The position numbers were made by a program, and so were the translations under genes. Below, one piece after another: positions 1 to 8,042 of a DNA stretch of 53,074 nucleotides (position 1 is its first letter; every line of letters starts with the position of its first letter). The stretch is from Anaerolineales bacterium (GTDB taxonomy: Bacteria > Chloroflexota > Anaerolineae > Anaerolineales > UBA4823), in NCBI GenBank assembly GCA_020354045.1, contig CP070639.1, forward strand, positions 2,875,400 through 2,928,473, read 5' to 3'. A model generated the notes under the pieces. It ran no database searches. It saw only the letters and a list, made by a program, of their open reading frames with translations, and was not told where the DNA came from.

Positions 1-645
1 GTCTGCTTCTTTGAAATTAAGGCTATACTGCTTCAATTCTGCCTTAAAATCATCGGTGAGCGCCATATCTGGTGGCGAAACAAAAGTTATGGGGCAATCG
101 AATTGTGTCAAGGCATAGCCTAGCGAGTGCATGGTACGCATACGCATATCACCAACTGCCAGCCATTTCAATCCATCAATGCGACCCTTCTCACGCAGCA
201 CAGTATATAGATCGGTCAGAATTTGAGTGGGGTGTTCTCCCCAACCATCACCACCGTTGATAATCGGTATGCTGGCCCATTTTGCTGCTTCATGAGGTGC
301 ACCTTGTTGAAAATGGCGCATAACGATCACATCCCCATAGAATTCAAGCATTTTGACGGTATCCTTGATTGATTCCTGATAGAAATCACCAGCCCGGGTC
401 ATCTTTGGATCGGCAAATCCAGTCACATGACCACCCAGCCTGTGCATTGCCGATTCGTGCGCTAGCCGGGTACGGGTCGACGGCTGGTAAAACGCGCTTA
501 CTAATGTTTTCTCTTTAAGCAGATCGCTGTTTCGGCGGCTGCGCGCAATCGGCTCGAGCTCTTTTGCCACTTCAAAGATGTGGAAAAACTCATTCCGCTC
601 GAACTCTTTTAAAGAAAGTATGTCACGACCTTGAAACGAACGCAT
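1..645 (-). CDS. pyrB: Aspartate carbamoyltransferase (PyrB), C-terminus cut by window edge
   Basis: Catalyses carbamoyl phosphate plus L-aspartate to N-carbamoyl-L-aspartate, the committed step of cytoplasmic pyrimidine synthesis. The visible 215 codons translate to a carbamoyltransferase N-terminal domain. The carbamoyl-phosphate motif Ser-Thr-Arg-Thr-Arg lies near residue 57, and a GDG...HPTQ segment near residue 110. HPTQ is the aspartate-type signature; ornithine enzymes carry HPCQ. The family is about 300 residues, so roughly the last third lies outside the window. The start is the ATG at 645, preceded on the minus strand by a clear GGAGG. It is the fourth gene of a minus-strand series, 79 bp after the GntR regulator, so it may be cotranscribed with the purine deaminases or have its own promoter in that gap. 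Confidence 0.93.
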   Translation of the reverse strand, partial: MRSFQGRDILSLKEFERNEFFHIFEVAKELEPIARSRRNSDLLKEKTLVSAFYQPSTRTRLAHESAMHRLGGHVTGFADPKMTRAGDFYQESIKDTVKMLEFYGDVIVMRHFQQGAPHEAAKWASIPIINGGDGWGEHPTQILTDLYTVLREKGRIDGLKWLAVGDMRMRTMHSLGYALTQFDCPITFVSPPDMALTDDFKAELKQYSLNFKEAD

Positions 646-724
646 TTTTATCCTCCAGAGTTTGTTTTCTATTTAGATTTTCTGATTACAAGGTTTTCCT
701 TGTCACAGTGTCAATTGTAATTAC

Positions 725-1444
725 CTAGCCCACTTTCCGAATTACATGAAAATGGAAATAGCCGGGCAGGAAATAGCTATAGGAATAATCCACGACTCGC
801 CCATCACTCGCATAGAGATATGCCACAAAGCTTAACAACACATCTCGCCGTTGGATACCCAGCAACTTGGCTACTTCAACTGGTGCAGATACGGCTTTAA
901 TCTCGCAACGGGATGAAATTAACATGGGCTTGCCATGTTCTAAGAACAAATCAAGTACTGATCCTGTAAAGTCTTCCTCGAAATCGTCCATTTCCAGCAT
1001 TTCAACCGGCACGATGTCGATGAGATATGCCACCGGTCGATTCTCAACATGTATCACTCGTGAAACATGGGTCACATTTGCGCTATCTTTTAGGTTCAAC
1101 GCTTCGGTTTCCTCAAAGGTTGCAGGGCGTTCAAATACCTTCATTTCGCCCATCTGAACTTCTAAACCGATCCGCTTTGCCATGGTTTCTATGCTCTCCA
1201 ACATCTCCAATCCGCTCTCAAACACCTGGGTGGGATGAGTGACATAGGTGCCCGAGCCTTGCCTGCGACGGATCAACCCTTGGGTCTCAAATGTTCTCAT
1301 AGCCTCACGTAAAGTAGCCCGCGAGACACCCAAATCTTTGGCTAAAGCCGGCTCGGAGGGTAATCTTTCCCCAGGCTTTGTCATGGCAATGAGCTGGCTT
1401 AATTTCTCTTGTAAATATTGCGATTTCGAATTATGTCTTTTCAT
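725..1444 (-). CDS. GntR-family (HutC/UTRA) transcriptional regulator
   Basis: A 239-aa regulator. Residues about 10-70 form the winged helix-turn-helix typical of GntR proteins (LPSEPALAKDLGVSRATLRE followed by a QGSGTYVT wing). Residues about 85-235 match the UTRA ligand-binding fold, which places it in the HutC subfamily; these usually bind small metabolites. Its start codon overlaps the adenine deaminase stop by 4 bp (ATGA), so the two are probably translationally coupled. From this context I infer that it senses a purine base, nucleoside or related compound and controls the deaminase operon. The best operator candidates are the two 11-bp palindromes at 4732-4742 and 4777-4787. The ligand cannot be read from the sequence. 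Confidence 0.9.
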   Translation of the reverse strand: MKRHNSKSQYLQEKLSQLIAMTKPGERLPSEPALAKDLGVSRATLREAMRTFETQGLIRRRQGSGTYVTHPTQVFESGLEMLESIETMAKRIGLEVQMGEMKVFERPATFEETEALNLKDSANVTHVSRVIHVENRPVAYLIDIVPVEMLEMDDFEEDFTGSVLDLFLEHGKPMLISSRCEIKAVSAPVEVAKLLGIQRRDVLLSFVAYLYASDGRVVDYSYSYFLPGYFHFHVIRKVG

Positions 1445-3240
1445 TTTTCTTCCAGTAAAGGGATAAAGTCAAATTGTTTCACATCCACCAAACCTAAATC
1501 AGATATGCGTAGTTCCGGGATTACAACTAATGCCAATAGACTGAGCTGCATATTGGGATTATTTAATCTACATCCACAGCTCCGGAATCCATCTAATATC
1601 GTCTTGGCTTTATTGGCAACCACATCTGCATGCTCATTCGACATCAGCCCTGCAATTGGGAGCTCAATGAGGCCAATAACTTTACCCTCCTTTACAACAA
1701 TTTGCCCTCCACCAACCCTGGCAAGTTCGTTCGCAGCCAAGGCCATATCGCTCTCATCTGTGCCTACCACAAGCATATGATGGGAGTCATGTGCCACCGT
1801 CGTACCAATCGCACCGGGAGAATTGAATCCAAAACCATGAACTAATCCAACCTGCACAACACCTGTACCCCGGTGGCGTTCCACCAGGGCAATCTTTGCT
1901 AGGTCACGTTCAAGGTCTATGTGAACTCTCCCATTTTGGATGTCAACTTTGAACTTGAGGTGACGGGTCGGTGCCTGATTTTCTATGATACCAATCACGT
2001 TGGCTATGGCAGATTGACCCCCAATCTGTTCTGAGTGTAGGTAAAAGTCAGGTGCAGATAGCTGGCGCCCCACTCGCACTGAATCCAACGCCCATTCAGG
2101 AAAGGTATGCTTAGGCATCTCAACCTGTACCTGTCCCTGCAAGGCCGCTATTCTACCCTTTGCAATGACAACCTCTGGGCTTAGTCCAACTAAATCTGGC
2201 ACAAGCAGTATGTCCGCGAATCGCCCTGGAGCAATTAGACCGACATCTCGGGCCACCCCAAAATGCTCTGCCGTATTCAGTGTCGCCATTTGTATCGCTG
2301 TAACAGGTTCCAAACCTTGAGATATTGCTCGCCTGACCGCGCGATTCACATGCCCCTCATTAACTAGAGTCTCAGAATGCGAATCATCTGTACATAATAT
2401 AAAATGGCGTGGATCAAGTCCCATTTCAGTAACTGCCTTGATCTGGGCATCGACGTCATGCCATGCAGAGCCAAAACGTAGCATTGCTTTCATTCCTTGG
2501 CGAACCCTTGCAACTGCATCTTCAAGGCGCGTACCTTCATGGTCATCCTGGGGACCTCCGGCGACATAGGCATGAAAAGGCAAACCTAGATCTAGAAAAG
2601 CATAGTGTCCTCCAATCACCTTCCCTGCCAGACGGGTTTCTGCCATTTCGGAGTGCATCATTTCATCGTTATTAAAAACGCCTGGAAAATTCATCATTTC
2701 CCCCAATCCAATAATCCCTTCCCATTGCAAAGCTTCCGCCACATCTTCAGGGGTTATGCTTGCGCCGGAGGTTTCTAAGCCTGGCGCGGACGGTACGCAG
2801 GAGGGTATTTGCACCCAAACATGTATGGGTTGCAAACCCGCTTCATCAACGATCATGCGTACCCCTCTTAACCCAAAAACATTGGCGATTTCATGCGGGT
2901 CGATGAACAATCCAGTCGTCCCCCAAGGTAAAACTGCACGCACAAACTCAGTGACCGTCAGCATCCCAGACTCTACATGCAGGTGCCCATCCAAAAGACC
3001 TGGTACCATGTAGCGATTCTCCGCCTCTATGATTTGTGTGTTATCACCGATAGTATGCGCAGCATCGGTACCAACATACGCGATTTTCTCGTCCAAGATC
3101 GCGATATCCGTATTCGCAATAATCTCTCCAGATTGCACATTCACCCAGCGGCCATTTCGAATCACTCTATCTGCGGCTGATCTTCCCATGGCAACATTAA
3201 CAAGCCGGCGCGATAATTTAGAGACCGTACTTACATCCAT
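1441..3240 (-). CDS. ade: Adenine deaminase
   Basis: Hydrolyses adenine to hypoxanthine and ammonia (purine salvage, cytoplasmic). At 599 aa it has the usual length of the Ade branch of the amidohydrolase superfamily. Family landmarks are the metal motif GLLDGHLHVESG near residue 83, the FIDPHEIANVFG block near residue 112 and the IPSCVPS block near residue 145, followed by a second barrel strand region with GGH and CTDDSHS. A C-terminal domain typical of bacterial Ade follows. The ATG at 3240 has an AAGGTGG ribosome site only 11 bp after the preceding gene stops, so it is the second gene of the operon after the 8-oxoguanine deaminase. The function is well supported by family signatures; purine specificity within the superfamily is the main residual uncertainty. 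Confidence 0.93.
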   Translation of the reverse strand: MDVSTVSKLSRRLVNVAMGRSAADRVIRNGRWVNVQSGEIIANTDIAILDEKIAYVGTDAAHTIGDNTQIIEAENRYMVPGLLDGHLHVESGMLTVTEFVRAVLPWGTTGLFIDPHEIANVFGLRGVRMIVDEAGLQPIHVWVQIPSCVPSAPGLETSGASITPEDVAEALQWEGIIGLGEMMNFPGVFNNDEMMHSEMAETRLAGKVIGGHYAFLDLGLPFHAYVAGGPQDDHEGTRLEDAVARVRQGMKAMLRFGSAWHDVDAQIKAVTEMGLDPRHFILCTDDSHSETLVNEGHVNRAVRRAISQGLEPVTAIQMATLNTAEHFGVARDVGLIAPGRFADILLVPDLVGLSPEVVIAKGRIAALQGQVQVEMPKHTFPEWALDSVRVGRQLSAPDFYLHSEQIGGQSAIANVIGIIENQAPTRHLKFKVDIQNGRVHIDLERDLAKIALVERHRGTGVVQVGLVHGFGFNSPGAIGTTVAHDSHHMLVVGTDESDMALAANELARVGGGQIVVKEGKVIGLIELPIAGLMSNEHADVVANKAKTILDGFRSCGCRLNNPNMQLSLLALVVIPELRISDLGLVDVKQFDFIPLLEEK

Positions 3241-3251
3241 GGCATACCACC

Positions 3252-4646
3252 TTATTGTGCTACGCGTTCCACAAGACGTTTAGCTCGAAGGTTGTGCGCC
3301 TCTAATAATTCGGACAGTTCCAACGTGACCAAATGGCCTTCCTTGACAATGAATTTACCCCCAACAACAGTATAATCCGCCCGGACAGGCGCACAAAAGA
3401 TTACGGCTGATAATGGATCATGCAAGCCACCCGCATAATCCAATCGGTTCAAATTGATCGCGAAGAAATCTGCACACTTTCCAGCCTCGATCGCTCCCAA
3501 ATCTTGCCTGCCTAATACAGTGGCACTCCCCCGCGTGGCAATTTCCAGCGCCTGGCGCGCCGTCATAAGAGGCATTCCCTTCTCACTGGATAGCGAAGCT
3601 CCTAACAAACCTGACCGGACACGTGAAACCAACATCGCCTGCCGGGCTTCTTCTAACAAGTTTGAACCGTCATTGCTGGCAGATCCATCCACACCTAGCC
3701 CAACCTTAACACCGGCTTGCAGCATTTCTAGCACCGGTGCAATTCCAGAAGCAAGGCGCATATTTGATGTCGGACAATGTGCCACTCCACTACCCGTCTG
3801 GGCATAGGTTGTAATTTCACTTTCATTCACGTGCACAGAATGGGCAAACCAGACATCCTCTCCCAGCCAATTCAGTTGGTCCATATAAGCCACTGGTCGA
3901 TACCCAAACTTCTCTAGACAGAAGACTTCCTCATCCTGGGTCTCAGCTAAATGCGTGTGCAGCTGTACACCATATTCTCTTGCCAAGGACGCGCTCTGGC
4001 GCATCAACTCAGGGGTGACACTAAACGGTGAACAGGGTGCTAATACAACTTGCACCATGGATCCAGGATTTGGATCATGATAAGTTTCAATTAAGCGTTG
4101 GGAATCCTGCAAAATAAAAGCTTCTTCTTCCACCACGCTATCCGGGGGCAAGCCTCCTTTGCTTTCACCCAAGCTCATTGAGCCGCGTGAGGCATGCAAT
4201 CGTAATCCAACCTCTCCCGCTGCTTCGATCTCATCATCCAAACACGCACCATTAGGGAAGATGTACAGGTGGTCAGATGCTGTTGTACATCCAGATAAAG
4301 CCAGTTCAACCAGGGCTGTCTTGGTGGATATACGAATATCATCACTGTTCATACTCGCCCATATGGGGTAAAGCGTCTTTAACCAATGGAACAAATTCAC
4401 ATTTTGGGCTGCTGGAACAACCCGGGTGAGTGTCTGGTAAAAATGATGGTGGGTATTAATCAAACCCGGCAGGACAATATGGTCATGTAAATCCAAAATT
4501 TCATCCGCAGCTGTTGGCAATTCAGAGCTATAGCCCACCTGCTCAATGAAGCCATCCCGGATAAAAAAACCACCGTCGTGTATTTCCCGGCGATGGTCAT
4601 CCATAGTCACTAGCAATTGGGCGTGCCGAACAAGTAGCGTGGACAT
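3252..4646 (-). CDS. 8-oxoguanine deaminase / related amidohydrolase
   Basis: A 464-aa amidohydrolase of the cytosine/guanine deaminase-like branch. Metal-binding motifs are in order: NTHHHFYQTL near residue 64, HTHLAETQDEE near residue 225, an active-site histidine in the FAHSVHV segment and GVDGSASNDGSN near residue 325. The combination of NTHHH, the FHWLKTLYPIW segment and the SASND block resembles characterised 8-oxoguanine deaminases, which convert 8-oxoguanine to urate and ammonia. Hydroxydechloroatrazine and S-adenosylhomocysteine deaminases are close relatives and cannot be excluded. It is first in the operon; no convincing Shine-Dalgarno sequence precedes the ATG, and the leader is about 49 nt from the predicted start site. 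Pairing with adenine deaminase supports a purine-base role. Confidence 0.85.
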   Translation of the reverse strand: MSTLLVRHAQLLVTMDDHRREIHDGGFFIRDGFIEQVGYSSELPTAADEILDLHDHIVLPGLINTHHHFYQTLTRVVPAAQNVNLFHWLKTLYPIWASMNSDDIRISTKTALVELALSGCTTASDHLYIFPNGACLDDEIEAAGEVGLRLHASRGSMSLGESKGGLPPDSVVEEEAFILQDSQRLIETYHDPNPGSMVQVVLAPCSPFSVTPELMRQSASLAREYGVQLHTHLAETQDEEVFCLEKFGYRPVAYMDQLNWLGEDVWFAHSVHVNESEITTYAQTGSGVAHCPTSNMRLASGIAPVLEMLQAGVKVGLGVDGSASNDGSNLLEEARQAMLVSRVRSGLLGASLSSEKGMPLMTARQALEIATRGSATVLGRQDLGAIEAGKCADFFAINLNRLDYAGGLHDPLSAVIFCAPVRADYTVVGGKFIVKEGHLVTLELSELLEAHNLRAKRLVERVAQ

Positions 4647-4701
4647 CTTGGTTTTTTTAATTTTGATTATTTATATTTATCTGTGCAGCGTATCTTACGA
4701 A

Positions 4702-4730
4702 TTTATAACGGTTAAATCAACAATGGTCAA
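4702..4730 (-). promoter_or_regulatory. Sigma-70-type promoter of the purine deaminase operon
   Basis: Reading the minus strand, TTGACC (4730-4725) and TATAAA (4707-4702) are separated by exactly 17 bp. Transcription would start near 4695 and leave a leader of about 49 nt before the deaminase ATG at 4646. The -35 box lies 1 bp from the palindrome at 4732-4742. Confidence 0.7.
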
Positions 4731-4731
4731 A

Positions 4732-4742
4732 TTGTCTGACAA
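4732..4742. promoter_or_regulatory. Putative GntR operator, proximal copy
   Basis: TTGTCTGACAA is an 11-bp palindrome with a single central base. It directly abuts the -35 box of the minus-strand promoter. Paired GTC/GAC half-sites in an 11-13 bp palindrome are typical of GntR-family operators. Assignment to the GntR gene at 725-1444 is inferred from operon context. Confidence 0.6.
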
Positions 4743-4776
4743 ATGCGAGTTTATCAAATATATCTTTAATTGTCAA

Positions 4777-4787
4777 TTGTCAGACAA
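4777..4787. promoter_or_regulatory. Putative GntR operator, distal copy
   Basis: TTGTCAGACAA is the reverse complement of the palindrome at 4732-4742 and differs from it only in the central base. Centre-to-centre distance is 45 bp, about four helical turns, so two dimers could sit on the same DNA face. An extra half-site (TTGTCAA) is at 4770-4776. The site lies in the divergent region, so it could also affect the acylation operon that starts at 4851. Confidence 0.6.
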
Positions 4788-4850
4788 ATAATTGTTTTGT
4801 GGCTTTGGTAAAATTGCCATTAAGTTCATATCAGAGGTCAATGGAGCTCC

Positions 4851-5243
4851 ATGAAAGCATCTATACTTGCCCGCATATTCATCACTCTCTTCGTTTGCTT
4901 GCTTTTGGTCAACTGTCAGGCAGATGATCGCGCAGCTGCCAAAGTGGTGGAAAATTACTTCACAGCTTTAATCGCCAAAGATCCTCAACGCCTTTCAACG
5001 CTTTCCTGTTCTGACTGGGAAGCCAGTGCGCAGACTGACTTGGAATCTTTCGGCGCAGTATCTGCTGAGATATTCGATCTATCCTGTGATTCAACTGGTG
5101 AAGATGGAGAGTACACCCTGGTAACTTGCAAGGGTAAAATTGTAGCAAACTATGGAGATGAGATTCTAGAATTAAACTTATCAGACCAATCCTACCAGAC
5201 GCTTTACGAAGGGGGCGAATGGCGTATGTGCGGTTACCGATAA
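4851..5243 (+). CDS. Small predicted lipoprotein (NTF2/SnoaL-like size)
   Basis: A 130-aa protein. Residues 1-21 are a lipoprotein signal peptide with lipobox Leu-Val-Asn-Cys, the lipidated residue being Cys22. The mature part starts DDRAAAKVVENYFTALIAKDPQ, a pattern like the first helix of NTF2-like (DUF4878-type) lipoproteins, and has three further cysteines that might pair. I do not recognise a specific family. A GGAG ribosome site precedes the ATG. It ends 16 bp before the DltX-like microprotein gene and so is probably the first gene of the envelope acylation operon. It would sit on the outer face of the cytoplasmic membrane, where the acyl transfer is expected, but any role there is inferred from position alone. 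Confidence 0.75.
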   Translation: MKASILARIFITLFVCLLLVNCQADDRAAAKVVENYFTALIAKDPQRLSTLSCSDWEASAQTDLESFGAVSAEIFDLSCDSTGEDGEYTLVTCKGKIVANYGDEILELNLSDQSYQTLYEGGEWRMCGYR

Positions 5244-5259
5244 CTCGACTGGGGCTAGC

Positions 5260-5379
5260 ATGAGAAGTAAATTATTCACACGCGAAAATTTTTGGGCGAT
5301 CATTCTTTGCATGCTCTTGATTGCACTGGTTATCCTGACTACAGATCAATCCCCTCAGTGGATTTACCAGGGATTTTAA
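5260..5379 (+). CDS. DltX-like one-helix microprotein with C-terminal acyl-shuttle hexapeptide
   Basis: A 39-codon reading frame (ATG 5260, TAA 5377-5379), short enough to be missed by standard gene callers. The N-terminus is positively charged (Lys4, Arg8). One hydrophobic helix covers about residues 12-28. The last six residues are Trp-Ile-Tyr-Gln-Gly-Phe, placing Tyr36 outside the membrane. In the Dlt pathway, DltX is a similar one-helix microprotein ending in an aromatic-Ile-Tyr-x-x-Phe hexapeptide; the MBOAT protein DltB loads the acyl group on that tyrosine, and DltD passes it to the polymer. Here the frame lies 49 bp upstream of an MBOAT gene, which is followed by a DltD-like gene. The ribosome site (TGGGG) is weak. 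Size, topology, ending and context all agree; expression is unproven. Confidence 0.8.
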   Translation: MRSKLFTRENFWAIILCMLLIALVILTTDQSPQWIYQGF

Positions 5380-5428
5380 CCCTATTACAAGGTATCAATG
5401 ACTTGATAGTTTTCTTCCCTGGATCACG

Positions 5429-6859
5429 ATGACCCTTCAGCACATCCTGTACTTCACTGTATTCACGATTGTCATATCCAGATTATCACATGGGCTATTT
5501 CGGCATTACCTGCTCTTAACCGGCAGTTTATTCGCTGTTTTTTGGTTACAACCTGCATCTTCCATCCGTAATCTGGATTTTTGGCTGCCCGTTGTTTCAA
5601 TTGGTATGGTCGTGATCATATGGATCCTCACCCAACCCAAAAATCCAGACCGAAAACATAAGCTCCGATTAGAAATACTGATCATCTCAGGTGTCGTGAC
5701 ATTCATTGGCGCCACCCGCTATTTTGGGAACCTGTGCTGTTTAACGGCTACCCGTCCGCCTCCAATCATTCAAATAATCATCGTTCTTACGATCCTTGGG
5801 TGTTTTGGCTTGTTACTACAGCATTTTTCTCAAATCCAGAAAAGCCTGCTCTGGTTGGCAGGTATATTGATTATTGTTATATTTATTCTTTTGAAGTACG
5901 ATATCTATGCATTGCACTTAAGCCAATTTCTGCGAAATTGGATGGGGCAAGACCCCTCACTTGCAACCACCTCGGACCTGCCCTGGTTGGGCTACTCCTA
6001 TCTTGCATTCCGCCTGCTCCACACCATTCGGGATGCTCAGGGGAAGAAGCTTCCTGACTACTCTTTAGGTGAATTTACAACCTATGCATTGTTCTTTCCT
6101 GCGCTTACTGCCGGTCCAATCGATCGTTCCGAACGTTTTATTCGCGATTATCGATCGCCTAGCCAGGAGACAAATAGGAACACCTGGATTGGTCTTCAAC
6201 GGGTCTTGGTGGGTCTGCTTAAGAAATTTGTCCTGGCAGACAGCCTGGCATTATTCGCGTTAAATTCACAAAATGCAAACCAGGTGGGCGCTCCCATCTG
6301 GATGTGGATAGTTTTATACACGTACAGCTTGCGGCTTTACCTTGATTTCTCAGGATATACCGACATTGCCCTGGGCCTTGGGGCAATTGTCGGTATCAAT
6401 TTGCCAGAAAATTTTAATGCTCCTTACTTTAGGACAAATTTAACAGCTTTCTGGAACAGCTGGCATATCACCTTGGCAAACTGGTTCCGGGCTTATCTAT
6501 TTAACCCTCTCACCCGTTTTTTACGGGGGGGTAATTTCAAACTACCCGTCTGGCCAATTGTGCTGGTGGGTCAAATTACGACCATGACCCTGATTGGTCT
6601 TTGGCATGGCATCACCTGGAATTTTTTCATATGGGGACTCTGGCATGCCCTTGGGTTGTTCGTTCATAACCGCTGGACAGAATGGCGTCGTAGGCGAATA
6701 ATAAATATCGAAATTCACCCCTGGAAGCAGAAATACATCAGCTTCTTCAGTTGGTTAATCACCTTCCACTATGTAACTTTGGGATGGGTTTGGTTTGCTT
6801 TACCAGGGACAGATATATCTGGCAGGGTTTTCAGCACATTATTCGGATTAGGCAGTTAG
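5429..6859 (+). CDS. MBOAT-family membrane O-acyltransferase (DltB/AlgI type)
   Basis: A 476-aa multi-pass membrane protein of the membrane-bound O-acyltransferase family. Family motifs are FWNSWHITLANWFRAYLFNP around His346 and GLWHG around His393, in a WHGITWNFFIWGLWHA context; His393 is the expected catalytic residue. PALTAGPIDRSERF near residue 225 is also typical of DltB/AlgI proteins. DltB members take an acyl group from an ACP thioester on the cytoplasmic side and move it to the outer face. The C-terminus (LFGLGS) lacks a Tyr hexapeptide, so the acyl-shuttle tyrosine must be supplied by another protein, which fits the microprotein just upstream. The start codon at 5429 has only a weak ribosome site (GGAT). 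The acyl group is unknown. Confidence 0.92.
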   Translation: MTLQHILYFTVFTIVISRLSHGLFRHYLLLTGSLFAVFWLQPASSIRNLDFWLPVVSIGMVVIIWILTQPKNPDRKHKLRLEILIISGVVTFIGATRYFGNLCCLTATRPPPIIQIIIVLTILGCFGLLLQHFSQIQKSLLWLAGILIIVIFILLKYDIYALHLSQFLRNWMGQDPSLATTSDLPWLGYSYLAFRLLHTIRDAQGKKLPDYSLGEFTTYALFFPALTAGPIDRSERFIRDYRSPSQETNRNTWIGLQRVLVGLLKKFVLADSLALFALNSQNANQVGAPIWMWIVLYTYSLRLYLDFSGYTDIALGLGAIVGINLPENFNAPYFRTNLTAFWNSWHITLANWFRAYLFNPLTRFLRGGNFKLPVWPIVLVGQITTMTLIGLWHGITWNFFIWGLWHALGLFVHNRWTEWRRRRIINIEIHPWKQKYISFFSWLITFHYVTLGWVWFALPGTDISGRVFSTLFGLGS

Positions 6860-6861
6860 TT

Positions 6862-8001
6862 ATGAGTCCTGTGAATGAAACTCAAAACCGCATTTCGTAT
6901 CCTAACCTATTGCTGAAAACTTTATCATTATTTATCTTGCTAAACATGTTGTTTGCCTGGATACAGCCTTTGCCTGCCTTAGGCAAGCTATCAGTCTATA
7001 ACAACCTGATACCTGGTCGCATTCGTCTACCCTATAGCGATGTACCACAGCGATCGTATAATCTGAGCCTTTATAACTTGGAAGCTATGTTTGCTTCCCA
7101 TGAGGTTTCTGCAGTTCCCCACAATAATGAATTCCGGGTTATGCTCATCGGTGATTCATCTACCTGGGGGTTTTTGCTGGAGCCGAACGAAACGCTCGCT
7201 GCCTATATTAACTCCAGAAATCTAATATTACCGGATGGACGAGTCGTAAAAGCCTACAATTTAGGCTATCCAGTCATGTCCCTTGTAAAAGATTTGTTGA
7301 TCCTGTCTTATGCCATGGAATATCAGCCAGACATGATTATCTGGCTATTCACATTGGAATCCTTTCCATACGACAAACAACTTTTTGCCCCTTTGCTCCA
7401 AAACAACGCTGTCAAAGTACGTGCCTTGGATAGCTCCTACGATCTAGACATTGATCCTTATGATTCAGCCCTCAATGATCAGGGGTTTTTAGATCGCACG
7501 ATCATCGGAGAACGCAGGGTTTTGGCAGATATAGTAAGATTGCAGTTATATGGGATTATGTGGGCGGCGACAGGTATTGACCAATTTATTCCAGCAAACT
7601 ACACGGAACGCCAGGTGGATCTATCCTCTGAACTGAGTTTCCATAATCTTCAACCTCCGCAGCTTAATAGAAATGATTTAGCCATTGATGCACTCCAAGC
7701 GGGTGTATCTATGTCCGGGGAAATCCCGATCTTATTCATTAATGAGCCTATTTTTATTAGCTGGGGAGTAAATAGCGATATCCGTTATAACTTCTATTAT
7801 CCGCGTTGGGTATATGATGACTATAGGGAATTACTGGCCTCGATAGCTCAAGAATACGGCTGGTCATATCACGATTATTGGGATTCTGTGCCTGCTGAGG
7901 AATTCACCAATACTGCCATACACCTCACACCAGCAGGTTCTGCCCAACTTGCAGATTTGATTTCAAGAGACATTCAAGGGCTTATCAGCGGTCTGCCATG
8001 A
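6862..8001 (+). CDS. DltD-like membrane-anchored SGNH acyl-transferase
   Basis: A 379-aa protein with one N-terminal membrane helix (about residues 15-35) and a large extracytoplasmic SGNH-fold domain. Block I is GDSSTWG with Ser99 as predicted nucleophile; block V is IHLTPAG with His354. The Asp normally three residues before this His is not obvious here (Thr, with Asn one residue earlier). The ATG at 6862, 2 bp after the MBOAT stop, is preferred over an upstream in-frame ATG at 6751 that would overlap the MBOAT gene by 109 bp. DltD/AlgJ-type partners accept the acyl group from the MBOAT system and esterify a cell-surface polymer. That is the role I infer from fold, topology and gene order. 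Overall sequence similarity to DltD proper is not apparent by eye. Confidence 0.8.
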   Translation: MSPVNETQNRISYPNLLLKTLSLFILLNMLFAWIQPLPALGKLSVYNNLIPGRIRLPYSDVPQRSYNLSLYNLEAMFASHEVSAVPHNNEFRVMLIGDSSTWGFLLEPNETLAAYINSRNLILPDGRVVKAYNLGYPVMSLVKDLLILSYAMEYQPDMIIWLFTLESFPYDKQLFAPLLQNNAVKVRALDSSYDLDIDPYDSALNDQGFLDRTIIGERRVLADIVRLQLYGIMWAATGIDQFIPANYTERQVDLSSELSFHNLQPPQLNRNDLAIDALQAGVSMSGEIPILFINEPIFISWGVNSDIRYNFYYPRWVYDDYRELLASIAQEYGWSYHDYWDSVPAEEFTNTAIHLTPAGSAQLADLISRDIQGLISGLP

Positions 8002-8042
8002 CATGGATGAGAGCAATGCGAATCGGATATAATCCCAGAATT

